Assembly: GCA_036379935.1 (NCBI GenBank) | Contig: DASVFT010000022.1 | Coordinates: forward strand, 37,910 to 101,909 | Direction of reading: 5' to 3' | DNA: 64,000 nucleotides | Source: JAOPZW01 sp036379935 | Lineage (GTDB): Bacteria > Actinomycetota > Thermoleophilia > Solirubrobacterales > Solirubrobacteraceae | Shown here: in pieces, positions 43,574-51,350 of the stretch | Position numbering within the stretch: the stretch's first letter is position 1 | How the letters are laid out: each line of letters starts with the position of its first letter | Program-made: the position numbers and the translations under genes | The notes under the pieces: model-generated | Told to the model about the DNA's origin: nothing | The model's input: the letters and a program-made list of their open reading frames with translations, nothing else | The model's database searches: none

Positions 43574-44814
43574 TGGCCGAGGTCGACGCGCCGCGCGCCG
43601 TCGCCGGGCTGCGCGAGCTCGCGCGCCTGACCGGCACGGACGACGGGGCTCAGCGCGTGGCCTGGACGGACACGTGGACGACCGCGAACGACTGGTTTCG
43701 CAACGAGCTGGCGGGCATCGACGGCGTGAGCACCGTGGAAGCCGACGCCGCCGGGAACCTCTGGGCCACGGCGCCGGGCGACTCGGATCGCTTCGTGGTG
43801 ATCGGCGGCCACCTCGACTCGGTCCCCGACGGCGGCTGGCTGGACGGCGCGCTCAACGTCGTCGCCGGCCTGGAGGTCCTGCGCGCGCTGGCCCCCGAGC
43901 CGCGGGCGCTCACGCTCAAGCTCGTCAGCTGGGCCGACGAGGAGGGCGCGCGCTTCGGGCGCAGCCTGCTGGGCTCCAGCGCGTGCGCGGGGACGCTCGA
44001 CCCCGACTCCGTGCGCGGCCTGACCGACCGCGACGGCGTCGCCCTGCCCGACGCGCTGCGCGACCACGGCGTCGACCTCGACGGCGCGCTCGACGCGCGC
44101 GCCGGGCTCGACGGCGCCGCCGCCTACCTCGAGCTGCACATCGAGCAGGGACCCGTCCTCGAGCAGCTCGACCTGCCGCTGGGCGCCGTGCTGGGGACGT
44201 TCGGCGTCGAGCGCCACGCCGTGCGCTTCACCGGCCAGCACGCCCATGCCGGCTCGACGCCGATGGAGGTGCGCCGCGACGCCTTCCTGGCCGCCGCGCG
44301 CAGCGCGCTGGCCTTCCGCGAGGACGCGCTGGCGCGCGACGACGTGCGCGCCACGACCGGCATCGTCAAGGTGAGCCCCGGGATCGTCACGGCCTTCAAC
44401 GGGACGTGCGAGCTGTCGCTCGACCAGCGCGCGCTCGATCCCGACGTCCTGGCCGACATGCTGGCCGCCGCGCAGGAGGCGAGCCGGCGCATCGCCGAGG
44501 AGGAGGGCTGCGAGGTCGCGTGGGAGCGCATCTGGCAGATCGAGCCGATCCCGTTCGAGCCCGAGCTCATCGACCTGGCCGACGAGGTGATCGCCGAGGT
44601 GTCGGGCACCTCGCACCGGCTGCCGAGCGGGCCGCTGCACGACGCCGCGGAGATGGCGCGCGTCGTGCCGACGGTGATGCTCTTCGTCAAGAGCCTGCGG
44701 GGACTGAGCCATACCAAGGAGGAGGACACGCCAGTGGAGGACCTCGAGCTGTCGGTACGCGCGCTCGACGCGCTCACGCGCAGGACGCTGATCTGGGCAC
44801 AGGAGCGCGCGTAG
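43573..44814 (+). CDS. N-carbamoyl-amino-acid amidohydrolase (beta-ureidopropionase/allantoate amidohydrolase family)
   Basis: The 413-residue M20-type enzyme has VIGGHLDSVPDGGWLDGAL, WADEEGARFG, YLELHIEQGPVLE, the dimerisation-domain segment QHAHAGSTPM and a C-terminal LHDAAEMARVVPTVMLFV. These mark the family that removes carbamoyl groups from N-carbamoyl amino acids, beta-ureidopropionate or allantoate using two metals. Gene order indicates it follows the hydantoinase in the pathway. It ends 2 bp before the F420-type oxidoreductase gene. Confidence 0.9.
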   Translation: MAEVDAPRAVAGLRELARLTGTDDGAQRVAWTDTWTTANDWFRNELAGIDGVSTVEADAAGNLWATAPGDSDRFVVIGGHLDSVPDGGWLDGALNVVAGLEVLRALAPEPRALTLKLVSWADEEGARFGRSLLGSSACAGTLDPDSVRGLTDRDGVALPDALRDHGVDLDGALDARAGLDGAAAYLELHIEQGPVLEQLDLPLGAVLGTFGVERHAVRFTGQHAHAGSTPMEVRRDAFLAAARSALAFREDALARDDVRATTGIVKVSPGIVTAFNGTCELSLDQRALDPDVLADMLAAAQEASRRIAEEEGCEVAWERIWQIEPIPFEPELIDLADEVIAEVSGTSHRLPSGPLHDAAEMARVVPTVMLFVKSLRGLSHTKEEDTPVEDLELSVRALDALTRRTLIWAQERA

Positions 44815-44816
44815 CC

Positions 44817-45821
44817 ATGGACTTCGGCATCACCTTCCAGACCGACCCGCCCGCCAGCCGGGTGGTCGAGCTCACCAAGCGCGCCGAGGAGCTCGGCTTC
44901 ACGCACGCGTGGACGTTCGACTCGCACATCCTGTGGCAGGAGCCCTACGTCATCTACTCGCAGATGCTGGCCGCCACCGATCGCATCAAGGTCGGCCCCT
45001 TCGTCACCAACCCGGCGACCCGCGACCCCACCGTCACCGCCTCGCTCTTCGCGACGCTCAACGACATGTTCGGCAACCGCACGGTGTGCGGCATCGGGCG
45101 CGGGGACTCCTCGCGCAGGGTCCTGGGGAAGCCGCCGACCACCCTGGCCCAGACCGAGCAGGCGATGCACGTCATCAAGGAGCTGGCCGAGGGCCGGCCG
45201 ATCGAGACCGAGGGCGGCCCGGTGAGCATCCCGTGGGTGCGCGACGGGGAGCTCGAGGTCTGGATGGCCGGCTACGGGCCCAAGGCGCTGGCCCTCGTCG
45301 GCCAGAAGGCCGACGGCTTCATCCTCCAGCTCGCCGATCCCGACATCACGCGCTGGACCGTCGAGAAGGTGCGCGAGGCCGCCACCGAGGCCGGCCGCGA
45401 CCCCGAGGCGATCACCATCTGCGTCGCCGCCCCCGCCTACGTGGGCGACGACCTGACCCACCAGCGCGAGCAGTGCCGCTGGTTCGGGGGGATGGTCGGC
45501 AACCACGTGGCCGACATCGTCAAGCGCTACGGCGAGGGCGGCGGCATCCCGCGCGCGCTGACCGACTACATCAAGGCGCGCGAGGGCTACGACTACTCAC
45601 ACCACGGCCGCGTCGGCAACCCCGACACCGAGTTCGTGCCCGACGAGATCGTCGAGCGGTTCTGCGTGCTGGGCACCGTCGACGATCACGTGGCCAAGCT
45701 GCGCGAGCTCGAGGGCCTCGGGGTGGACCAGTTCAACATCTACCTCATGCACGACGCCCAGGACGCGACGATGGACGCGTACGGCCGGGACATCATCCCG
45801 GCGATGTCCGGCGGCGCGTGA
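44817..45821 (+). CDS. F420-type luciferase-like (LLM) oxidoreductase
   Basis: The 334-residue protein has the luciferase-like TIM-barrel pattern: DFGITFQTDPPASRVVELTKRAEELGFTHAWTFDSH, IKVGPFVTNPATRDP, CGIGRGDSSRR and VWMAGYGPKALALVGQKADGFI. It resembles the LLM group often found beside dihydropyrimidinases in actinobacteria. If it uses F420, it may supply or consume reducing power in pyrimidine reduction or modify a side chain; this is inference. It is the third gene of the operon, 2 bp after the amidohydrolase. Confidence 0.85.
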   Translation: MDFGITFQTDPPASRVVELTKRAEELGFTHAWTFDSHILWQEPYVIYSQMLAATDRIKVGPFVTNPATRDPTVTASLFATLNDMFGNRTVCGIGRGDSSRRVLGKPPTTLAQTEQAMHVIKELAEGRPIETEGGPVSIPWVRDGELEVWMAGYGPKALALVGQKADGFILQLADPDITRWTVEKVREAATEAGRDPEAITICVAAPAYVGDDLTHQREQCRWFGGMVGNHVADIVKRYGEGGGIPRALTDYIKAREGYDYSHHGRVGNPDTEFVPDEIVERFCVLGTVDDHVAKLRELEGLGVDQFNIYLMHDAQDATMDAYGRDIIPAMSGGA

Positions 45822-45836
45822 GGGCGCCGATCAGGC

Positions 45837-45849
45837 TACGCTGCCGTGC
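45837..45849 (+). promoter_or_regulatory. Leaderless-type -10 element (TACGCT, 7 nt to GTG)
   Basis: TACGCT at 45837-45842 supports GTG 45850 as the start and not the nearby GTG at 45846, which is in another frame. Confidence 0.45.
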
Positions 45850-46926
45850 GTGAGCCTCGCCGCGCGCGCCACGCGCCGACGTGTCCTGACCGTCGCGGCG
45901 ACGCTGGCGGCCTGTGCGACGCTGGGGGTCGCGCTGGCCGCCCACAGCCACGAGTTCACCGCCGCGCTGCGCTCGGCGCCCCTCGGGGTTCTCGCGCTCG
46001 TGGCCGCGCTCCAGCTCGTCGCGCTCCTGGCGCGCACGGAGGCGTGGTACGTGTGCGTACGGGCGACCGGGTCGCCCGTCGCCCGCCGCCGCCTCTATCG
46101 AGCGTCGAGCGTGGGCTCGGTCGCCGTCGTGGTCAACGGCCAGATCGGACTGGCGGCGCGCCTCGCCGTCCTGCGTCGCACGTGCCCGCGGGAAAGCCCG
46201 CGGATCGCCGCCCTGCTGGCGGCCGAGCTGCCGATCGTCGCCACCGAGGCCGCGCTGGCGGCGCTGTTCTCCTTCACCCTCGTGGGCCCGCTCGGACTGG
46301 CGTGGTGGTGGCCCCTCGTGGCGTTCGCCGCCATGGCCCTCGTCGGGGCCGGGCTGTGCAAGCTGGCCCGCGCGCGGCCGCGCGGGCCGTGGTCGGGCCT
46401 GGCGGTCCTGCGCAGCCTCGACGGGCGCAGCCGCGTCATCGCGCTCGTCATCGTCGCCGTGGTCGCCCAGATCGCGCGCAACTACCTCGTGCTCCGGTCC
46501 ACCGGCGTCGCCGTCTCGCTGCTCGACTCGATCGCCGTGCTCATCGCGATGGTGAGCCTCAGCCAGCTCCCGTTCGGGCCCAGCGTGGGCGCCGCGGCGA
46601 CGGTGTTGATCCTCGGCGCGCACGGCACGGCGGTCGTCGCCGCCGCGGGCGTGCTGCTGACCGCCACAGGGACGGCCGGCGCGCTCGGCTTCGCGGCATG
46701 GGGAGCCGGCGACTGGTTCGCGGACGGGCGCATCAAGCTGCCGCGCCGCGCGCCCAGCCGGCGCTCCGCGCGTTCGAGCGCGCTCAGCATCCGCACCGTG
46801 CTCGGTGCCCTGCCCGCCCGCCATCGCCGCGAGATCGAGCTCGCCTACTTCGGCGGCCTGAACCAGTCCGAGATGGCGCGCTGGCTCTATCTGCCGCTCG
46901 CGCTGGCCCCCGCTCCGTCGATCTGA
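45850..46926 (+). CDS. LPG-synthase/flippase-like membrane protein with sigma region 4-like tail
   Basis: The 358-residue protein has seven or eight hydrophobic helices between residues 10 and 300 in the pattern of the lysylphosphatidylglycerol-synthase transmembrane (UPF0104) group: a first helix, VNGQIGLAARLAVLRR, ELPIVATEAALAALFSF and SQLPFGPSVGAAATVL. After a basic linker the last 45 residues read LGALPARHRREIELAYFGGLNQSEMARWLYLPL, closely like the start of sigma-70 region 4 (LP-R-REV-LAYFGGLSQSEIA-L-LPLGTVKSR), but the recognition helix is replaced by ALAPAPSI. The tail may be a relic of a fused gene or a captured protein-binding segment. Confidence 0.65.
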   Translation: MSLAARATRRRVLTVAATLAACATLGVALAAHSHEFTAALRSAPLGVLALVAALQLVALLARTEAWYVCVRATGSPVARRRLYRASSVGSVAVVVNGQIGLAARLAVLRRTCPRESPRIAALLAAELPIVATEAALAALFSFTLVGPLGLAWWWPLVAFAAMALVGAGLCKLARARPRGPWSGLAVLRSLDGRSRVIALVIVAVVAQIARNYLVLRSTGVAVSLLDSIAVLIAMVSLSQLPFGPSVGAAATVLILGAHGTAVVAAAGVLLTATGTAGALGFAAWGAGDWFADGRIKLPRRAPSRRSARSSALSIRTVLGALPARHRREIELAYFGGLNQSEMARWLYLPLALAPAPSI

Positions 46927-46944
46927 TCGCCGGCGCCGCTCGCG

Positions 46945-47169
46945 CTAGGCGAGCTCGATGGCGACGACGTGCAGCGGGTTGACGGCGATCGACCGCCCGC
47001 TGCCGGCTTCGGTCACCCAGGCGAGCTGCATGATCGAGCCGCGCGAGGCCGCGACGATGGTCGCCTCGACGTCGCTCGGCAATCCCTCGACCTCGTAGCG
47101 CTCGCCCGTCACCACGACGATCGTGGTGACGGCGCGCGCGCCGTCGTCAGATTCCGCGGCGCCGGGCAT
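46945..47169 (-). CDS. Small protein of unknown function
   Basis: The 74-residue product (TTIVVVTGERYEVEGLPSDVEATIVAASRGSIMQLAWVTEAGSGRSIAVNPLHVVAIEL) reads as a small beta-rich domain; the GSIM-LAW-TEA and VNP-HVV blocks are reminiscent of a conserved actinobacterial orphan family. It overlaps the upstream coiled-coil gene by 23 nt on the same strand, so they are probably cotranscribed. Function unknown. Confidence 0.55.
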   Translation of the reverse strand: MPGAAESDDGARAVTTIVVVTGERYEVEGLPSDVEATIVAASRGSIMQLAWVTEAGSGRSIAVNPLHVVAIELA

Positions 47170-47449
47170 CGGCGCTCAGCGCCTGCGAGAGGTTGTGGGG
47201 CTCGAGCTCTTGACGCAGCTGCGCCGTGGCCGCATCCAGACGGGTCGTCTCGCGGTAGACCGAGTCCTGGAGTCCCTCGAGCGCGGCCTCGAGGTGCGCG
47301 ATTCGCGCCTCGAGACGGCGCAGGCGCTCGTCGGTCTCGGGGTCCGCTCGGTCGGCGGAGGTCCTCAGGTCCACCGGGTTCTCGCCGGGGCTGCGTGCCG
47401 GCCGGCCGAGGCGGGCCATGAGTTGCTGTCCCAGCTTGCGGTACGGCAT
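47147..47449 (-). CDS. Small coiled-coil protein
   Basis: The 100-residue product starts MPYRKLGQQLMARLGRPAR and then forms a long coiled coil (ETDERLRRLEARIAHLEAALEGLQDSVYRETTRLDAATAQLRQEL) with regular Leu/Ile heptads. The basic N terminus could bind membrane or nucleic acid. TAGGCT is 11 nt upstream of the ATG. It may act with the overlapping downstream gene. No family assignment. Confidence 0.5.
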   Translation of the reverse strand: MPYRKLGQQLMARLGRPARSPGENPVDLRTSADRADPETDERLRRLEARIAHLEAALEGLQDSVYRETTRLDAATAQLRQELEPHNLSQALSADARRRGI

Positions 47450-47492
47450 GGTCGGTGACGAGCCTATCGCTCGGCCGGGGGGTCCGCGCGCG

Positions 47493-48455
47493 TCAGGGAG
47501 CGGGCGGGCCGACCGACTCCAGCTCGGACAGGTACGGCGGCGAGGCGCCGGGCCGCTCGCAGGTGCGCGCGGCCACGAGACAGGCGAAGCGCGTGGCCTC
47601 GACGACCACCTCCAGGCGACGCAGGTCGTCGGGGCCCAGAGCATGCGACCGCCACCAGGCCAGGAAACCGCCGCCGAACGCGTCGCCGGCGCCGATGGTG
47701 TCGACCACGTCCACCGCGGGCGCGGGGACGGGCACCTCCTCGTCGGGCGTCACGACCGCCGCGCCGCGCGCTCCTCGGGTGACGAGCGCCAGGGTGGTGC
47801 CGTGCTCCAGCAGCGCTCGCGCGGCGGCGATCGGTGGCCGCTCGGGATCGAGCCAGGCCAGGTCCTCCTCGCTGACCTTGACGACGTGGCTGCGGCCGAG
47901 CAGCCGGCGCAGGCGCGCGAGATAGCCGTCGCGGTCGGTGATGATGGCCGGCCGGGAGTTGGGGTCCAGCGCGACGAGCGCCCGACCGGCAAGCTCGTCG
48001 ACGACGGCCTCCAGAGCGCAGGCCATCGGCTCGAGCGTCATGCCCAGCGTGCCGACGTGGACGATGCCCACGTCCGCGGGCAGGGCCCCGAGCGCCGCCT
48101 CGGGCGTCAGCCCCGGCGCCGACGTGCCCTGCGCGTAGAAGCGGTACGTCGCGGCGCCGTCGGCGTCGATCTCGGCCAGGGCCAGCGTCGTCGGCTCGTC
48201 CGTGCGCACGACCGTGTCGAGGCCCACGCCGTCGTCCGCCAGGATCCGGTGCAGAGCGGTGCCGAAGCGGTCGGTCGAGAGGCGCCCGAGGTAGACGACG
48301 GGCTGTTGCAGGCGGCCAACCGTGCGGGCGGTGTTGAAGGGCCCACCGCCCGGATGGGCTCGGAGCTCTCCGGCGTCGTCGAGGACGAGGTCGTAGAGCG
48401 CCTCGCCGCCGACGAGGATGAGGTCCTCGCTGGGATTGTGGCCAAGCTGGGTCAG
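47493..48455 (-). CDS. PfkB-family sugar kinase (fructokinase-like), noncanonical start
   Basis: The protein fills 320 codons and has PfkB motifs: LVGGEALYDLV at the N terminus, GGGPFNTARTVGRL, YLGRLSTDRFG, and DTIGAGDAFGGGFLAWW with the catalytic Asp. It should phosphorylate a hexose such as fructose. The first ATG, GTG or TTG in frame is an internal GTG at 48227, which would remove the sugar-binding GGGPFN region, so the true start must be upstream. CTG at 48455 stands 10 nt after TAGTCT and is the best candidate. The gene is divergent from pgm, with overlapping -10 elements. Confidence 0.82.
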   Translation of the reverse strand: MTQLGHNPSEDLILVGGEALYDLVLDDAGELRAHPGGGPFNTARTVGRLQQPVVYLGRLSTDRFGTALHRILADDGVGLDTVVRTDEPTTLALAEIDADGAATYRFYAQGTSAPGLTPEAALGALPADVGIVHVGTLGMTLEPMACALEAVVDELAGRALVALDPNSRPAIITDRDGYLARLRRLLGRSHVVKVSEEDLAWLDPERPPIAAARALLEHGTTLALVTRGARGAAVVTPDEEVPVPAPAVDVVDTIGAGDAFGGGFLAWWRSHALGPDDLRRLEVVVEATRFACLVAARTCERPGASPPYLSELESVGPPAP

Positions 48456-48465
48456 CTCGGCGGCG

Positions 48466-48471
48466 AGACTA
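48466..48471 (-). promoter_or_regulatory. Possible -10 element of the pfkB-type gene (TAGTCT)
   Basis: TAGTCT on the minus strand at 48471-48466 shares bases with the plus-strand TACAGT at 48470-48475 of pgm, so the two promoters should exclude each other. Confidence 0.4.
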
Positions 48472-48481
48472 CAGTGCGTCC
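48470..48481 (+). promoter_or_regulatory. Leaderless-type -10 element of pgm operon (TACAGT, 6 nt to ATG)
   Basis: TACAGT at 48470-48475 precedes the pgm ATG at 48482. Confidence 0.5.
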
Positions 48482-50128
48482 ATGAGCGTAAGCGAGCAGG
48501 CCGGGCGCCTACCGGACGCCGCCGACCTCATCGACGTCGACGCCCTCATCGGCGCGTACTACGACGAGCGTCCGGATCCGGCGGTCCCCGAGCAGCGCGT
48601 GAGCTTCGGCACCTCAGGGCACCGCGGGACGTCGATGGCGCGGACCTTCAACGAGGCCCACGTGCTGGCCATCGCCGAGGCGGTGTGCCGCTACCGCGCC
48701 GCACAGGGCATCGACGGTCCGCTGTACCTCGGGCGCGACACGCATGCGCTCTCCGAGCCGGCGGCGCGCACGATCGTCGAGGTCCTCGTGGCCCATGAGG
48801 TGGACATCATGGTCGACGACGGCGACGGCTACACGCCGACGCCGGCGATCTCCCACGCGATCCTGACCCACAACCGCAAGTCGGGCCCGGCGCGCACAGC
48901 CGACGGCATCGTCGTGACCCCGTCGCACAACCCGCCGCAGGACGGTGGCGTGAAGTACAACCCGCCGCACGGCGGGCCGGCGGACACCGAGGTCACGGGC
49001 TGGATCGAGCGCGAGGCCAACGCGCTGCTGGAGGGCGGCCTGCGCGACGTGCGCCGCGCCGCGGCCGACGGCGCCCCCACGGTCCATCGCCACGACTACG
49101 TCTCCGCCTACGTCGGCGACCTCCCGGCGGTGGTCGACCTCGACGCCATCCGCGAGAGCGGGCTGCGCCTGGGCGTCGATCCGCTGGGCGGCGCGAGCGT
49201 GGCCTACTGGGCCGCGGTGGCCGAGCGTCATGACCTCGAGCTGACGATCACCAACGACGCCGTCGACCCGACCTTCCGGTTCGTCCCCCGCGACTGGGAC
49301 GGCAAGATCCGGATGGACTGCTCGTCGCCCTATGCCATGGCCAAGCTCACCGAGCTGGCCGACCAGTTCGACGTCGCCTTCGCCAACGATCCCGACGCCG
49401 ACCGCCACGGCATCGTCACGCCGAGCGCGGGGCTGCTCAACCCCAACCATCACCTCGCCGTCTGCGTGGCCTACCTCTTCGGCGGCCACCGCGCCTGGCC
49501 GGAAGCCACCGGCGTGGGCAAGACCCTCGTGTCGAGCGCGATCATCGACCGGGTGACGGCCGACCTCGGGCGCCGGATGGTCGAGGTCCCGGTGGGCTTC
49601 AAGTGGTTCGTCGAGGGGCTGCTCGACGGCGCGATCGGCTTCGGCGGCGAGGAGAGCGCCGGCGCCTCGTTCCTGCGCCGCGACGGCGGCGCGTGGAGTA
49701 CGGACAAGGACGGGCTGATCCCGTGCCTGCTGGCCGCCGAGCTGACGGCGCGCACGGGGCTCGACCCCGGCCAGACCTACGACCGCCTGGCCGAGCGGCT
49801 CGGCCGACCTTCCTACCGGCGCGTCGACGTGGCGGCCTCGCCGGAGGACAAGCGCGAGCTGGCGGCGCTGTCGGCCGAGCAGGTGACGACGACCGAGCTC
49901 GCCGGCGAGCCGATCAGAGAAGTGCTCACGCGCGCGCCGGGCAACGACGCCCCCATCGGCGGCGTCAAGGTGGTGGCCGAGAACGCGTGGTTCGCGGCCC
50001 GGCCATCGGGTACGGAGGACGTCTACAAGGTCTACGCCGAGAGCTTCCTCGGCGACGAGCACCTCGAGCGAGTCATCGCCGAGGCCGAGCAGCTCGTCGC
50101 CGGGGCGCTGGGAGGAAGCGATGCCTGA
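48482..50128 (+). CDS. pgm: Phosphoglucomutase (alpha-D-glucose phosphate-specific)
   Basis: The 548-residue enzyme has RVSFGTSGHRGTS, active-site TPSHNPPQDGG (phosphoserine), metal-binding DPDADRHG, sugar-binding GGEESAG and phosphate-binding RPSGTEDVYKVYAES. It interconverts glucose-6-phosphate and glucose-1-phosphate. It overlaps glgC by 8 nt and starts the glycogen operon, supplying glucose-1-phosphate to the next enzyme. Confidence 0.95.
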   Translation: MSVSEQAGRLPDAADLIDVDALIGAYYDERPDPAVPEQRVSFGTSGHRGTSMARTFNEAHVLAIAEAVCRYRAAQGIDGPLYLGRDTHALSEPAARTIVEVLVAHEVDIMVDDGDGYTPTPAISHAILTHNRKSGPARTADGIVVTPSHNPPQDGGVKYNPPHGGPADTEVTGWIEREANALLEGGLRDVRRAAADGAPTVHRHDYVSAYVGDLPAVVDLDAIRESGLRLGVDPLGGASVAYWAAVAERHDLELTITNDAVDPTFRFVPRDWDGKIRMDCSSPYAMAKLTELADQFDVAFANDPDADRHGIVTPSAGLLNPNHHLAVCVAYLFGGHRAWPEATGVGKTLVSSAIIDRVTADLGRRMVEVPVGFKWFVEGLLDGAIGFGGEESAGASFLRRDGGAWSTDKDGLIPCLLAAELTARTGLDPGQTYDRLAERLGRPSYRRVDVAASPEDKRELAALSAEQVTTTELAGEPIREVLTRAPGNDAPIGGVKVVAENAWFAARPSGTEDVYKVYAESFLGDEHLERVIAEAEQLVAGALGGSDA

Positions 50129-51350
50129 CGTCTTCGGGATCGTGCTGGCGGGTGGCGAGGGCAAGCGCCTGGCGCCCCTGACCGCCGACCGCGCCAAGCC
50201 CGCCGTGCCCTTCGGCGGCAACTCCCGGCTCATCGACTTCGCGCTCTCCAATCTCGTCAACGCCGGGCTTCGGCGCATCGTGGTGCTGACGCAGTACAAG
50301 AGCCACTCGCTGGACCGCCACGTCTCGACGACGTGGCACCTGTCGCCGCTGCTGGGCAACTACGTCACGCCGGTGCCGGCCCAGATGCGGCGCGGCCCGC
50401 GCTGGTTCGCCGGCTCGGCGGACGCCATCTACCAGAACCTCAACCTGCTCTACGACGAGCGCCCGAGCTACGTCTGCGTGTTCGGCGCCGACCACATCTA
50501 CCGGATGGACCCGCGCCAGATGGTCGACCAGCACATCGAGGGCGGCGCGGCGGTCACGGTCGCCGCGCTGCGCGCGCCGCTGGAGGAGGCGGACCAGTTC
50601 GGCGTCATCGAGACCGCCGCCGACGGACGGACGATCTCGGCCTTTCGCGAGAAGCCGACCGACGCGGTCGGCCTGCCGGACGCGCCCGACAAGGTCTTCG
50701 CCTCGATGGGCAACTACGTCTTCACGACCGCGGCGCTCATCGAGGCCGTCACCACCGATGCCGCCGACGAGGCCTCCAAGCACGACATGGGCGGGAGCAT
50801 CGTCCCCATGCTCGTGGCCCGCGGCGAGGCACAGGTCTACGACTTCTCGCGCAACGACGTGCCGGGCGCCACCGAGGTCGAGCGCGGCTACTGGCGCGAC
50901 GTCGGCACGATCGACGCCTTCTACGACGCCCACATGGACCTCATCTCGATCGAGCCGGAGTTCAACCTCTACAACCGCGAATGGCCGATCCTCAGCTGGC
51001 CCGAGCCGCTTCCGCCCGCCAAGTTCGTCTTCGACGACGACGAGCGTCGCGGGCAGGCGCTCGACTCGATGGTGTGCGCGGGCGTGGTCATCTCGGGCGC
51101 CACCGTGCGCCGCTCCGTGCTCTCGCCCGGCGCGCACCTGCACTCGGGCGCGCTGGTCGAGGACTCCGTGCTCATGCAGGACGTCGACGTCGGCCGCGAC
51201 GCCGTCGTCCGCCGGGCGATCGTCGACAAGGCCGTCCGCATCGCGCCGGGAGCGAAGATCGGCGTCGACACCAAGGCCGACCGCCAGCGCTTCCACGTCT
51301 CGGAGGGCGGCGTGGTCGTGATCGGCAAGGGGCAGTCGGTGGACGCGTGA
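50121..51350 (+). CDS. glgC: Glucose-1-phosphate adenylyltransferase
   Basis: The 409-residue nucleotidyltransferase has LAGGEGKRLAPLTADRAKPAVPFGG at the N terminus (ATP and regulatory region), GSADAIYQNL, CVFGADHIYRMD and YWRDVGTIDAFYDAH, then a C-terminal left-handed beta-helix. It makes ADP-glucose, the committed step of glycogen synthesis. GGAGGAAGC precedes the ATG inside the end of pgm, and the stop overlaps glgA by 4 nt. Confidence 0.95.
   Translation: MPDVFGIVLAGGEGKRLAPLTADRAKPAVPFGGNSRLIDFALSNLVNAGLRRIVVLTQYKSHSLDRHVSTTWHLSPLLGNYVTPVPAQMRRGPRWFAGSADAIYQNLNLLYDERPSYVCVFGADHIYRMDPRQMVDQHIEGGAAVTVAALRAPLEEADQFGVIETAADGRTISAFREKPTDAVGLPDAPDKVFASMGNYVFTTAALIEAVTTDAADEASKHDMGGSIVPMLVARGEAQVYDFSRNDVPGATEVERGYWRDVGTIDAFYDAHMDLISIEPEFNLYNREWPILSWPEPLPPAKFVFDDDERRGQALDSMVCAGVVISGATVRRSVLSPGAHLHSGALVEDSVLMQDVDVGRDAVVRRAIVDKAVRIAPGAKIGVDTKADRQRFHVSEGGVVVIGKGQSVDA

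Noticed and set aside
48227..48454. Shorter sugar kinase starting at the internal GTG at 48227
   Set aside because: It would remove the GGGPFNTA substrate-binding region, which is clearly encoded upstream in the same frame.
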